Shown here piece by piece: positions 51,401 through 63,600 of a stretch of 64,000 bases of DNA; the first letter of the stretch is position 1; the number at the start of each line of letters is the position of its first letter. The stretch is from Amia ocellicauda (taxonomy: Eukaryota > Chordata > Actinopteri > Amiiformes > Amiidae): the NCBI RefSeq assembly GCF_036373705.1, contig NC_089869.1, forward strand, positions 9,423,176-9,487,175. The letters are read 5' to 3'. The translations under genes and the position numbers were made by a program. The notes under the pieces are model-generated. The model ran no database searches. It saw only the letters and a program-made list of their open reading frames with translations, and was not told the origin of the DNA.

Positions 51401-53324
51401 CTGTGAGAGTAGTCCTACATGAAAATATGCTATAGACAATCCTGCTTTTATCCACTTGTACTATTATACACAGAGCCCTGGCATATTAAACTGAGCCTCC
51501 CCAAGTGCCAAGGCATTATCCCAGGCTCCCACAACGTGAAAAAAACAAAACAAAAATAATGCTTTCCGCATAGTGAGTGCCCGAGCCTATGAGGATGCAC
51601 CAGGCTGAGCCACCAGATACTGCTGTGTAAGAGTGTGCTCCGGTTTGTGCTTGGGGTTTCTTGAGCAACAGTGGAAGCAGGACTGGCTGTACAATCCTGC
51701 TTGGTTACTATAGCGGGGCAGAGAGTTGATTTTATTAAGTGTAGAGAGAGTGATAGCAGATAGTGTTTATTAGGGATAATGGTAAAACGTTATGTTCTGG
51801 CTTTATTGCTATATATTGCAAGTGCTTTGGCAACACGATTCTTTGGCCTATCGCTAGAGCCAATCTGAATTGAATTGATTGTCAAACTCCACTTTATTGG
51901 CATGATGTAGTGACATCAGTATTGCCAAAGCACTGCCCTACAGCTCCAGTGCTCAAGAACAGAGCAATGGGAACAATAAATACACAAAATAAACATTTTA
52001 GTCTCTAACTTCCCTTTATATCAATTTTAAAATAAAATTGTCTTTGTTTTGTCACAGTGGGTGGTGTTCTGGCCTCAGCAGGTCCCCTATGAGAAGCTGG
52101 GCCCTGTGGGGACTTTCTCCAAATACATGGCAGACAACCAGTACCCCCTGATCTACTATGGGTGAGTGTCTGTATTGTAAGATGGTTGCCCACAGACAGG
52201 GACATGTATAAACATTCATGGAGTGGCAGTTTAAAGGTGACACACCCCATGTCTTGGCACAGTTTGCTCCAGGATGAATCCGTGTTTAACAGCCTGCACA
52301 GATATCATTGATAAGTAAGTACAGCTGAAGTAACCATACACTGTGTGTTGCAGGTGGTGGGTGGCTTTGGCGATCCACGTGGCCGAAGCCCTCTACAGCC
52401 TGAAGGTTTGCAGGTAACATCACTTTCACTCTCCCAATTTCTGTTCATTTCAAATGGACAAGCCTCCACATTCAGCGAGGCCACGGAAAAATCACAGTGC
52501 ACTTAGCAACAGACTGGAGATGACACCTAATTAAACCCCAGGAGCCGAAGCTATGAACCCGAGAGGGACATGAAGGTGTTGATTAACCAGACTGCCAAAG
52601 AAAAATAATTGTATTTTACCTCACGCTTATGTGTATCTAATTAGGTTCTCGTTTGTTTTGTGTTGCACTGGTATGAATTAACCTCCTGTAGCCGATGGCT
52701 CTTGTGTGGGGGGCTGCAGGAATATGTTTCAGGTTAGACAATATGCATATAATTTTTTTTTACATTATAGCAATTTATAGTCTTGTAATTAAGTTTCCAA
52801 TTTCTATTACTGGGGATGTAACCCAAAGAAAAATAATTGGGTGCTGTGATTAAGCATTGGCAGGCAGTCATTAATTCAGAAGTGCAATATTGGGCGTTAC
52901 AAATAATGAAATATAACTGTAATGAATTAAAACTTGTTCCGATGGGAATTGGCGTCATGTGAATTCTCGTATAGAGGTGTGTCCTGTGTGTCTCGGCACA
53001 TTCAGAGCACATCTGGGGCTGCTGTTATACCAGCTGGAGCCAGAAGAGGGCGATGGAAAACAGTCCTTGTAACAGGATAGACAATCTGATTGCACAACCT
53101 GATTTACCAGTTATTTTTTCCTGGAACAAGATAACCTGGCTCTAACCCCGTCCCTGACCCATTGGCCTGATCCTGTCCGTCTCTGTCTCTCTCTTCACAG
53201 TGACAAAGGAATTGACAGTGTGGTGGCCCGGTTCCTGTGGTGCTTCCAGACCTTCCTGTTTGGGTATTTCTCTCTGTCCCTGCTGCTGAAGTACAAGCCC
53301 GACCCCCGACCCAAACGTCACTGA
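47665..53324 (+). CDS. tmem254: Transmembrane protein 254, 124 aa
   Basis: Exons 47665-47751, 52058-52161, 52354-52413 and 53201-53324, in frame, 375 nt including stop. The start MARVDGGTYFSRTSLFWMV sits in a strong context (GCAGCCATGG). The rest reads WVVFWPQQVPYEKLGP, ADNQYPLIYYG, WWVALAIHVAEALYSL and a last hydrophobic segment around FQTFLFGYFSLSLLLKYKP with a basic tail. This matches human TMEM254 (C10orf57, 123 aa) along its length. Three or four short membrane segments. Its role is not established. AATAAA at 53847-53852 is a likely polyadenylation signal. A second candidate first exon lies at 49276-49362. Confidence 0.95.
48408..48469. repeat. (TA)n microsatellite
   Basis: About 31 TA units, in the interval between the two candidate first exons of tmem254. 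Confidence 0.97.
49276..49362 (+). CDS. tmem254: Candidate alternative first exon of tmem254
   Basis: Encodes a 29-residue start, MEPLQSRAYFRRTRLHWIVL and nine more residues ending SMLT, followed by a consensus donor GTGAGTATC. The upstream exon 47665-47751 also encodes 29 residues and ends in Thr in the same phase before GTGAGTCTG, and 11 of 29 positions are identical (M, YF, RT, L, W, V, VT, T). The DNA around TATTTCAGnAGAAC is shared. The ATG has A at -3 and G at +4. It would splice in frame to the exon at 52058 (WVVFWPQ). This looks like a duplicated first exon with its own promoter. Transcription is not proven. Confidence 0.6.
49400..52057. other. tmem254 intron 1, distal part
   Basis: 2.6 kb with no recognised exon. 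Only short frames without family resemblance are found. Confidence 0.55.
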
Positions 53325-53852
53325 GCGGACCTCGAGATGCCCCCCCACCCCGACCCCATTACCTCACACTACACAACCTCCTGCACAGACCTCCCTCACT
53401 GCTATTTCGGTCTCTGTCTAGCTACATCCCACTGTGGAGCTGTGACCACGTATTGTGCTGACAGAGCTGTACTCAAATGTGACACGATATAGAGCACCAC
53501 AGGAAGCAAAAGCCAGCAGCATCTGGTGGCCTGGCTGGTGGGTCATGTTGGGGCCTTTAACACACAGGCTCATGCCAGTGGGTTCATCTATATACAAAAG
53601 AGGCATAGATGTGTGAGAGAGAAACTGGACGAGTACACTGTGTTTGGCCCATTTCAGTACAGCTATTTGTGAGTTTATAATACTCCCTTTTTCAGACAGT
53701 ATCTGGGAGATCCGGTACAATGCAGAGCGAGACAGTAGATTAAATACAGAGGTGGGGAGAGTGGAGACAAGAAAAGGTTATCTCATATATTTCCTATATA
53801 GAAATGGGGGGATCAACTAATGTTCTTAATATGAGATGTTTTTAAGAATAAA

Positions 53853-56800
53853 AGAGGACCATCAGGAATCACAAACCAGATTAACAATAATTTGATTAGA
53901 GCAGGGGTATTAAACCAGGGGGCATGGGTGTGAGACAAGACAGATTTTGTATATCAGGATTTCTTAAATGGGGGTGCCTGCCACATGTAGAGGCTGTAGG
54001 TCTGACAATTTAACTAACTTTTTTTTAATTAATAAGACATTCCAATCCACCCTTCTCCCCTTGTGTGGAGGCATCATTTCGGAACAATTTACTCACAATA
54101 AGACAGTGTCTCTCGCTCTCTCTCGACAAGTCCTCGGAGGCTGTCACTTCCAGCCTCTTTCAACTTGGGGGCAGCTTTCGATAAGAGGAAAGTGAGTAAA
54201 TATGGAGAGGGATCGCTTTGTCCATCTTTCTAACACCTCCTCCCCCTCAGCAAAGTGGTGTAGGCAACATGGGGCCAGGAAACCAACCAGGAATGAGATG
54301 GGAAATTAAATATTTAGCCCGTTTTTTGGTGGGGGAAGAGCAAGTCACAGTTCTGCAAAACAGTGATATACTTTCAGAAACATCCCTGTCACTTACAATG
54401 CTTTGGATGGTTATTATTTGCCACAACCCCTCAAGTGGCAACACAGCAGTTGCACATTCCCGAGGTCAACAGGGCTCGTGCATTTCTAGTTTGCTTATCA
54501 TTTGGACACTTAAGAAGAAACACGGGGAAGCAGAACACAACACTGAACTGCACCACTACTTGAAGAAATATGACTCTGCTTTTGGTCTGCCCTGGGTAGC
54601 AGCTGCTTTTCCGTCAGGGGCTTGGGGACTGTGGAGCACATTCCTTGGACCATTGACTTCTCTTTATTTGTACTGTAGACCAGCTAAAGCTATACTATCC
54701 ATGTCCTGCTGTACGGCAATACACCCTCAGCACACATGCATTCTGGGCCAGAAAACAGGACAAACTTATTTTAGTGTTATTAACTTTTTTAAACAAAGAT
54801 TCTAATGTTTGATATTTTGGGAATGAGAGCATATGTCCCCTGCAGTGATTTTAGTTTTGAGATGTGGTGCAATGTATTCTCTGCCTGTTTGCATACTGTG
54901 TTTATAACATCTTGTTTATCTACCTGCCTTCTAGCTGTCTACAAACTGAAACGGTTACTTAATTAATGCTTAAGAGAAGCACATTAATCATAGTCTTGTT
55001 TTAATTGTCTAGAAGACTTGCTTTAACAACAGGAGGTGTTACACACAGAGTTAAGCTTCTTCAAGCTAGGACACCTACCTCACTCTCATGGGGACACAGT
55101 TGCAGGCCAGTGGAAACACAGCTGAAGGTTTAGTGTTTTGCTGATTTTTATGGCAATTCATTTTCTGAAATAAAGAGTGATTGACAGTCTCGGCATGCTC
55201 CTATTTACTTCTGTGTCTACGTCTGATGTACGTCCAACTCATCAGCCGCACGCTGCACTGAAATTGTTCTCGCCAAGATCCATCAGTTAGGATTAATCCA
55301 GGCCTCACTGGTGTTGCTTCATAAGATGTAAGTAGAGTTGATCTCAGTTATGCGAGACTTCTGCATAGTAATAATACATCTACCATACCAAGCACAAAAA
55401 GGAGCCCACACTAACACAGCAGTGTCTGCTAGCTAAATCAGTAGTGGTGTGGGATAACTTAACCATTCCATTGACAACAATTAATAATGTCTGTGTTCTG
55501 TAGTATGAAAAGAAACGGCTTAATGATGTTGATTAACAAAGCACGGCTGCCCAAACTCTGTTCAAGGTGGCGCTACTACAGCATACCACCTGACTGGCAG
55601 TGTAGCAGTGTGTGTGTTCTGGGGCCCACTGTGAGTGCGCTGTGGGCTGTGGTGATCTGACACATTGGGAAACATGCAGCCCTTGTGTTCAGGTCAGCAC
55701 TGAGCTCCTACAGGCGTGGTAAGGCCAGGCTCCTGACTGCTGAACACGGGGCTGCACTGCTCTCTAATGCTCGCAGTTACTGTGCTGCAGGATCAAGGGC
55801 TCGAACACTTACATCACCACAAGGATATCAATGCATTTCTGATCACGTTTAAAACCTGAGGCGAGTTGTGTGAAATAAGTATTAAACAACTTGGGTAAAA
55901 GATTGTTTTTGACACCCATTAGCGCAAGGAACACTTAAGGGGAAAACGGTGGGAGCTGAATTAAAATGGTTGATGCAACAGGACATGGGTGTTTGCTAAC
56001 AGTGGGCATAAGTGTGTGTTTCTTAGTTGTTGGCGTTTTCTTGCAGTTACCAACATTCTATATTTTGTAAAGATGGGAATCATTCACTGATATACACAAT
56101 AGTAATGTGTAAATATCTAGTCCCTTGAATATGTATTTAGTCTACAAATCATTCCCATTTTCCCGATGCAGCTGACAGATTGGCTGTGCCAGTCAGGAAC
56201 CACGCTGTGCCTCACCCTCTCGGGACTGTCCTGTCTCACCCTAGCTGACAGACCAATGAGCACACAAATCTGAGTTGTCAACACTAATGTACAGGGCCAC
56301 AGGAAGACAGGAAGTGAGGCAGCTTCCAGCAGTCCAGCCCTGTGTCTCTGTCACCCCGCATCAATGACAGTGTGCACAGAGTTCCCCGTGCTCTCAGCTG
56401 GCCAGAAAAAGCCGCCTTGATTAATGTTGCCTAATTCCCATGTAATCCACTATCTGACCCGGGATCACTGGGCACTGCCAGCTCCCAGAGCGTAGTCTTA
56501 CTACCAGGGAGGGCGCTCAGACTGGAAAGGGTCAGCCTGTCCTTTGCTAATGAACTTAGGGAATTAGCCGGCCCTAATCGTCCGTCTCTCCTGCAGCACT
56601 GTCTCCTGTGGTTAATCAAGAGACTGTTATCTCGGCCAGTGAGGTAACACTTTCCTTTCCGCCCTCACTCTCTCCGCAGTACTCAGGCAAAGAGGATCAG
56701 AGCTGCTGCACCTGAGACACCTCTGCCCTACTTCCTGTGCCTCTTCAGAGAGAGAGAAGGAGGGAGAAGACGACAATCTTAGACAATCTAACTGCTTCCT

Positions 56801-57000
56801 TAATGTCCCCCCCTGTCCATTTTTAATTGAAGAAAAGGAACCTGACGAAAAAACAAACCACAGAACACTTTTATTCCCCCCCCCCCCGACATATCCCCTC
56901 AGTTTGAATACCCCTACTACAACATTCAAACTTCTTATTAGAAATACATATTTATGTACAATATTGTAGTACACATTTAAAAATGTCAGAGTAGTACAAA
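53853..57000. other. Intergenic DNA between tmem254 and the PLP enzyme gene
   Basis: Two convergent genes end here. A 195-codon open frame at 54218-54805 has no recognisable motif. A word resembling a hAT end (CAGGATTTCTTAAATGGGGG) lies at about 53957 without a matching partner. A poly-C run lies at about 56874-56887. Confidence 0.45.
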
Positions 57001-57260
57001 CAGGGCCGGCACAAGGCTAAGTATCTGGGTGAACTCTCTCCCTGGGCAATCCACTCACACACTCCTCTCCCGAGATGGAGGCAGGCAAGTGGTCAACACA
57101 TATGTTTGTCAGCTGTAGCCTGCACACAGTGACTAAAGTTCAAGCTAAAGAGTCCAGCAGTGTGTGACAATTGTATTTTATAATATACTGACATTACTTC
57201 CACCCCCCTCATTTGTCCGATTATGTCGCCCTAGTTCGCCTAAGGGTTGGTCCGACCCTG
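57001..57260. mobile_element. Short inverted-repeat element (260 bp, hAT-like MITE)
   Basis: Left end CAGGGCCGGCACAAGG, right end read inwards CAGGGTCGGACCAACC: imperfect terminal inverted repeats. The flanking 8-mers AGTACAAA (56993-57000) and AATTCAAA (57261-57268) agree at six of eight positions, as an aged 8-bp target duplication. Non-coding. Confidence 0.55.
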
Positions 57261-57650
57261 AATTCAAATAGCAAGATATAACCTCTGTAGCCCTAGACAT
57301 GACCTTGCTCACAGTGGTGGACAGTCTGTGTGTGCTGTGTTTCTTTTGTGTGTTTTGTGTCGCCTACAAAGCTTAAAAGTTGGGGATCATAGGAAAACGT
57401 GTAGGACATCGAGATACAAGCATGTCATGTGCGTAGTCAACAGTCTGCACTGAAATCCTCTAATAATCGAAGCATGGTGTAATGCTATGTGCAGATTCAA
57501 GTTTTAGTTCTGTGCAGGGTGCTAGCTATCTCTTCTTGGTCTTTGATGCAGTGCAAGTGAACTACAGTGTTGTGAATACTCTGTGTGTGTGTGTGTGTTA
57601 AGTACAGTACAGTGCAGTACAGGATGGTGCTCAACAGCGCCCCTCTGTGG

Positions 57651-60600
57651 TCACCGCTCGTGCCAGTGCAGTGTGGCGTAACGCTCGGACAGCGCATTGC
57701 GGAGCTGGGTCGTCTGGGACTTGTCCCTGGTTTCCACCACACACGACACCTGAGACACCAGACACACAGACAGATCAGGCTGGTCAGAAAAGACAGACAC
57801 ACAAGGTGGAGAGAGACAGGCCGGTCAGACATACAGATAGAAGAGACACAGAAAACGTGACGTGAACAATATGCAGACTGCTTCCGGCACAGTTCTCTCC
57901 CTGTGCCCTGTTACCCTTTGGCCTCACCTGGACTCAATACTCTTCACCACCCATGTTGGAATCTGGTCAATGCATGTATCTTGCCAGCTCAGACAAACAG
58001 GCAGAATACCAATCAACTGTCCTGTCATAGCTGTGCTACTCTACTTCTACATGTGAACCATTTGAATTATTAATTAGGGCTGCTTTACATGTTAGTGTAC
58101 ATACAACATGGAATGACTAATACTACAGTCCCACGCATAAGTAGAAAACAATAATTTTGTAGATCAACAGCCCAAAAAAGCTCCAACATGTAGTCATAAT
58201 TGCATTGTTTTCATCAAGAAATCATCACTATGCACTCCATACATAAAACCAGGTGTCGGGTGACTTTTTTTAGGGGATGTAAAACTAAAAGTGTCAGATG
58301 GAGCCGAGACTTTTCCTCGTCCAGTATCTATATGGAGGAAGACTACACGGCCATGCTGCATAGTCAGTGATGCACAGAGAAAGGGAGAAGTCCGCAGGAA
58401 CCTCACCTGCACATTGAAGAGATCGGCAGCGCTGCTTCCCCTGTCGTGGCTGATATCCAGCAGCCTGAGAGAGAGAGAGAGAGATAAATGGGTCAGAGAA
58501 AGGATCGGGGTGGGCAGTATTGACGTCACTGATTAGCTGCAGGTGTTATTTGGAGACTGTGATTTCCTTATTGGAGCTCAAACACCGGAGAAAGCTTTTG
58601 ACAATGTTGTTATTATAAGCTCAGCCCTGTGCCACCGTGTGAGCTTTTCAATACGTGTGGCTCACGTTTGTCATGGCTGGGTCATGTCAATGGCCAAAGG
58701 ATCACCTATTGAACTGTGTTTCTGGACTGACACTCTAACGCTGTGAGGTGAATGGATCACCATGTTGGATGTGGCCGGGAGACCGGACTCATTTCCCTAT
58801 CAAGCAGTGGAAGGGCCTTTTCTAGTTTTCTAGTAGGTTCTAGAAGTCTCTACATTGTATAGTAAGTCTCTCTTCTAGGTTACGTGTGATTATAACATCC
58901 CGCACTCCCTGTCTCAGCCCCTTCTTTCTTGTCAATACAACCTGCCAGCACTATGTGACGCTATACAGTCCCCCCAATCTCTCTACAGAGGGTCTGAGCT
59001 CCCGCATGTCCTGTACAAGGCCCTCACCTGACGTCCTCCCTGGCCAGCAGGTCCAGCAGCTTGGCCATCTCCCCGGGCCACTCCCCCAGCTGGACAGTGA
59101 ACTTGCTGACCCGCTCGTCCAGCACCAGTGCCCGCTCCACACACTGCCTCATCAGGCCCAGCTCCATGTTCGCGCTGGTCACCACCACCGCCACCCTGAA
59201 GTGAGAGTCTCACAAGGTGAAAAACAGGAACAGCAGGGTCCAGCTCGGTGTCTTAAAATGCCCCCCGCACGTTTGTACCAGAAGACCCCCAAATTACAAT
59301 TCAGAAACTACCCTCCTGCATGGGCGTCTAGATCAGGCCCTCGCTGACACCTGAGGGGATTGTACTGTGGCTTATATTTGCACTTTTGCATCGGTCTGTC
59401 TCTCTCCAGTCCTGAAGCGTCCAAATAACAATATTCTCTGCATTACTTTGCTGCTAATTTAAATACTTGGCTCTGTAACAGCTACAGCTCCCCCACCCCC
59501 CTCTCCTTCCCCATAAGACTCCAGGGCCAGATCCAGCTGCAGACCAGATGTGTGAGGACACAGAGACTGCGCTGGAGTGTGGGCCAGCTCCCCTTTTGGG
59601 AATCCAGTGGCATTGGCCTTTGCTAAGGTATAAGGGCTTCTGCTATAGAGACACCCCCTCAGAGGGCTCCTGCTGTTTCTCTGAGCACGAGAGGTCACAG
59701 CGATGCCTCCTCTCACGGCTCTCCCCACCATCTGTTCACCAGGGCCACATTCTTGTACAGGAAGGACTGCTGGCTCCTGTTCAATGAACCCTTGATTCTT
59801 CTGGAGGTCATAAAAGAGACTCCCAATGCACAGAATCACCATTATAGAGATACACACACCCAATGACTCCCTTCCACTCCCCCTCTCCCTAACTCTCCTT
59901 CCTTCCCTTCCTCCTTCCCTCCATCTCCCCCTCTCCCTTCCTCTCCCCCTCTTCCTCCCTCCCTCCCTTTCTATCTCTCCCCTCCTCCATCCTTCCCTCT
60001 TCACAATCACACAAGTCTACACAAACAGACTCGGAGTCACATTCAAGCCTGCTCCCGTCCCTCACCGCTTGCCCTTCAGCTCCTCCAGTTTGCCCGCCAG
60101 AATGGCTGCCAGACCGATGGCTCCCTCGGTGTCCACGGTTGCTCTCTCATACTCCTGGAAGCGCAGCATGGACACCAGGGCATCCTCCTCACTAATACAG
60201 AGGGGGAAGGTGGGACAGAGAGAAGATCAGAGATTACAGAGTGTTAGGAAGCTCAGATGTGGGGGGAGAGCAAAGGAGAGGGGAACCGAGAGCGAAGGAG
60301 ATGGGGGAGATGCAAGGATACAGTGGAGGCTGAGAGAGTGAGAGTGAGACAATGCATGAAGAAGACCCATATGGTATTTTAAACTTGAAAGCAAGAAGGA
60401 AACACAGTTACTAAATTACCAACAGTCTCAGGTATGAGAACATCCATGAATTTCAATATTAGTGGTAAAAGAGAGAGGGGTAGTGGGGGGGTTAACAAGA
60501 GGTAGACTGAGAGAGAAAACAGTGATATGCAAAGAGTTGGGGTAGGGGGCCACCATAGGAGAGTTAGTCTGTGGCCCTGTACAGTGGGGGATATTTCCCT

Positions 60601-63600
60601 ACCTGACAGTGATGACCTTGTCCACCAATTTTTTGGCCAATTGAAAGGCGTTGTTCCCAAAGGGAGGGGAAACCAGGTCTGAGAAAGAGAAAAGACCTTC
60701 TGGTCAAGAGAGGCCTGAGAGATAATTGAGACACACACACACTCACACAACACACACACAAAAACTGCAAGCGGTACTCTGTGTCTGTGAAAACCATATT
60801 TCTTCACATCTCAGAAGAAGAAAGCATTTATTTTCACACTGCAAGTCAGACATAAGACCAATAGGAAGAGAGGGGGAGAAAAACGTCGAGAGGCCGAAAA
60901 ACAGGCAAGACTGAAAGCACAACAGGAAGCCAAAGAGATTAAATGAGTGGCAGGGGAACAGAGAGGCTGGCAGACGGGGGTAGTTGAGTAAGCGATCTGT
61001 GGAACAGGCAGACATGAACAAAGACATAAAACGGAGAAAGATGAGCAGTTCACAAGAAGCAAGGTAAGAGGAGATAGTACCTCCATAGAGCTTCCTGTTG
61101 GGGGCGCTGGCGAGTTCTTTGACAGGATAGTCGATTTTCAGGGACTGTTGCAGGAGGGGGAATTCTTCCGGCTCGACCCCCTGTAGCAGAAAGCTGAGAT
61201 CAGGGCACTGACCCACTGTCCCTGTGACACACATACACATTCCCACACACAATCTTACAAACACTCACACACACACACTTATTACAATAGTCTAGTTTAC
61301 AGTCTACTAATACATACAATATACCCCTCTCAGGGCCCTGACAGAGCCAAAGGTGGGAGAGTGAGAGAGAGGTGTGTGTGCATTACTCACAATAACAGTG
61401 ATGCTGTGGTTGAGGTGTTTGAGTGCAGCGGCTGTTCCGGCCAGCAGGCCGCAGTGCCCCCCCGCGGGCACAACCACCGCATCCAGCTTGGGCACCTGCT
61501 CGAACACCTCCAGCCCCACTGTGCCCAGTCCTGCCAGGTAGATGGCAGTGTCTTCCCTGAGAGAGGGGCAGAAGGAGGGGGTCAGGTTGCACTTCCACTA
61601 CCTCCACCCTGCTAGTAGACCAGTTTCCTGTAAAACAGCATCTGACAGGATATGGATGTTCCACAGCAGCATGGCCGGCCAAACTAAACTGCCACTGGAG
61701 TGATGTGAATGAAGCTGCAGGGAGACCAGAGGCCCGGTCACACTTACTCGTCCAGGTAGACGTATCCATTCTCCTGCGCCAGGCGGCGGGCGTGGCTCTG
61801 GGAGTCGCGGGGCGTGCTGCCGTAGGAGATGACCATGGCGCCGTAATCCCGGCACATCCTCAGCCGCACCGGGGAGCTGCTGGCAGCCATGATCACGAAC
61901 ACAGGGATGCGCAGCTCACAGGCGTGGTGCGCCACCGCCATGGAGAAGTTATTGTCCGATGCCACGATCACACCCTTCTTCTGCTGTTCCTGCACACACA
62001 CACGGGCAGAGCGAGAGGCCGGTGAGCAGGACAGGGGGCAGTACCACTTTTTCTATTTCAATTCCCTTATTCAGACCCATTCTAAATCCCAGTTCCAATT
62101 ATTTTTGCAATTGATGTAAATGGCAGTACTGGAAGTGGAATTAAATTGAAAAAGGAATTACAAACGCAATTGGGACAGAAAAACTGGAAGTGAGCGCAAC
62201 CTGACAGGTGAGCAACCCTCTCACAACACTCTGGGATACATCTGTACTGCAACAGGTCATTAGAAAGAAAAGGAAAATCAGAAAACAGAAACACAAACTA
62301 GGAAAAAGGAAAAACAGGAAACAGGAAGCAGAAATAAAAAACATTTGACCAAAAACAAAAGCATTTTCCAATCCTCCTTTTTAGTTAATAACTACATACA
62401 AATCCAGCTAAAAACAAATCCCTTGGTCAGAACTGACATCTTTTTAGTCTGTATCTGGTGATTAAAAAATCATCCAGAAGCATCCTTCAGCTCAGGAGGT
62501 CAGTAGTGTTTGGTGGAAATGTGTCTGCTTGTTTCTAGTTTTGTTTCTTTAACCACAAAGTCAAAGCAGGTTTCAGTCTGTGGACTGTGTATAAAATATT
62601 GTCCATCCATCCATCCATTTCACTGGGATGCCGGAGCCGATCCCAGCAGGCATAGGCGCAAGGCTATAAAATATTGTTAATAATTAAAATGAAATAATGT
62701 AGCCTTTGTTGTTAAATGTTATTCATGTTTTCATTTAAGAAGTGTTCATCTGAGACCTGTTGAGTTATTGATTTCAGCTGTTGTCACTGTTCTGTTTAGG
62801 GTTATATGACCTTTAACCCTGTGGCTACTTGAAACTGAATGCAGTATGCAGGAAAATACCCTACTTCTCAATATCCGTATATCACGGCGATGGCTCCGGG
62901 AGAGGCCAAAAGCATATTAGAGAAAGAGAGCAGGGATAATCTAGGGAAAGAAAGTGGATTTGCTACCCCTCACAGGGCTACAGTTTGAATTTAGGAAGCT
63001 GGCATTAATAATCAGTCACGCCTGTGGATTTACAGTGTGTTATGCTGAGCAAAATGAATCATTAGGCTCACACTCTCTATTAGTGCCTACATCGGAAGGA
63101 TTTGGCAGAGAACATCCCAATAAAAGGGAGCTGAGAACAGAGATAATGAAGCATCCTGGGGGCATGAAGACTTTCTGGCAGTTTACCCTCCTCCTGTCTG
63201 GCCTATAAATCACACCATAAACGAGCTACAGGAGTCCCACTTTCTTTGTAGTGCAATGTGGGGCGTCTTCAGAAGTTACCACAAGGTTTTGGTTATAAAG
63301 GGGTGGACAAAAAAATAGAGGAGAAACACACAGCTCACTCACATGGCGAGACGGACAGACGGATGACTTTGACCTAAGTGGCTAAACTAGAGGTGCCAAC
63401 TATATTGGTAAGGATTGGTATTTTTTTAGCGTATGTTCTGGCATAATAATTGTATTTCCATTTGCATTGATGTCAATTACAATTTTAAGGGGGTCTCTGT
63501 TTAAATCAATGGCTTGAGGAGAAGTTCCCCAAGTAGAAGAGTTTGGAAGTCTCTCTATTAGATATCCAAGCAGATATTTAATCACAAAGCTAGGGATGAT

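Noticed and set aside
53957-54510. Possible hAT element with CAGGATTTCTTAAATGGGGG end
   Set aside because: No convincing partner repeat or target duplication found.
54218-54805. 195-codon plus-strand open frame in intergenic DNA
   Set aside because: No known motif, no splice context or codon bias that I can see, and it spans AT-rich sequence. Probably chance.
59868-60002. Polypyrimidine stretch as a branch point/acceptor for an extra exon
   Set aside because: On the coding strand (minus) it is purine-rich, and it lies just after a donor, so it is a simple-sequence tract.
62603-62665. (CATC)n plus adjacent GC-rich word as a complete SINE
   Set aside because: Only about 60 bp is recognisable. 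No tRNA-like head or defined ends, so noted only in the intron entry.
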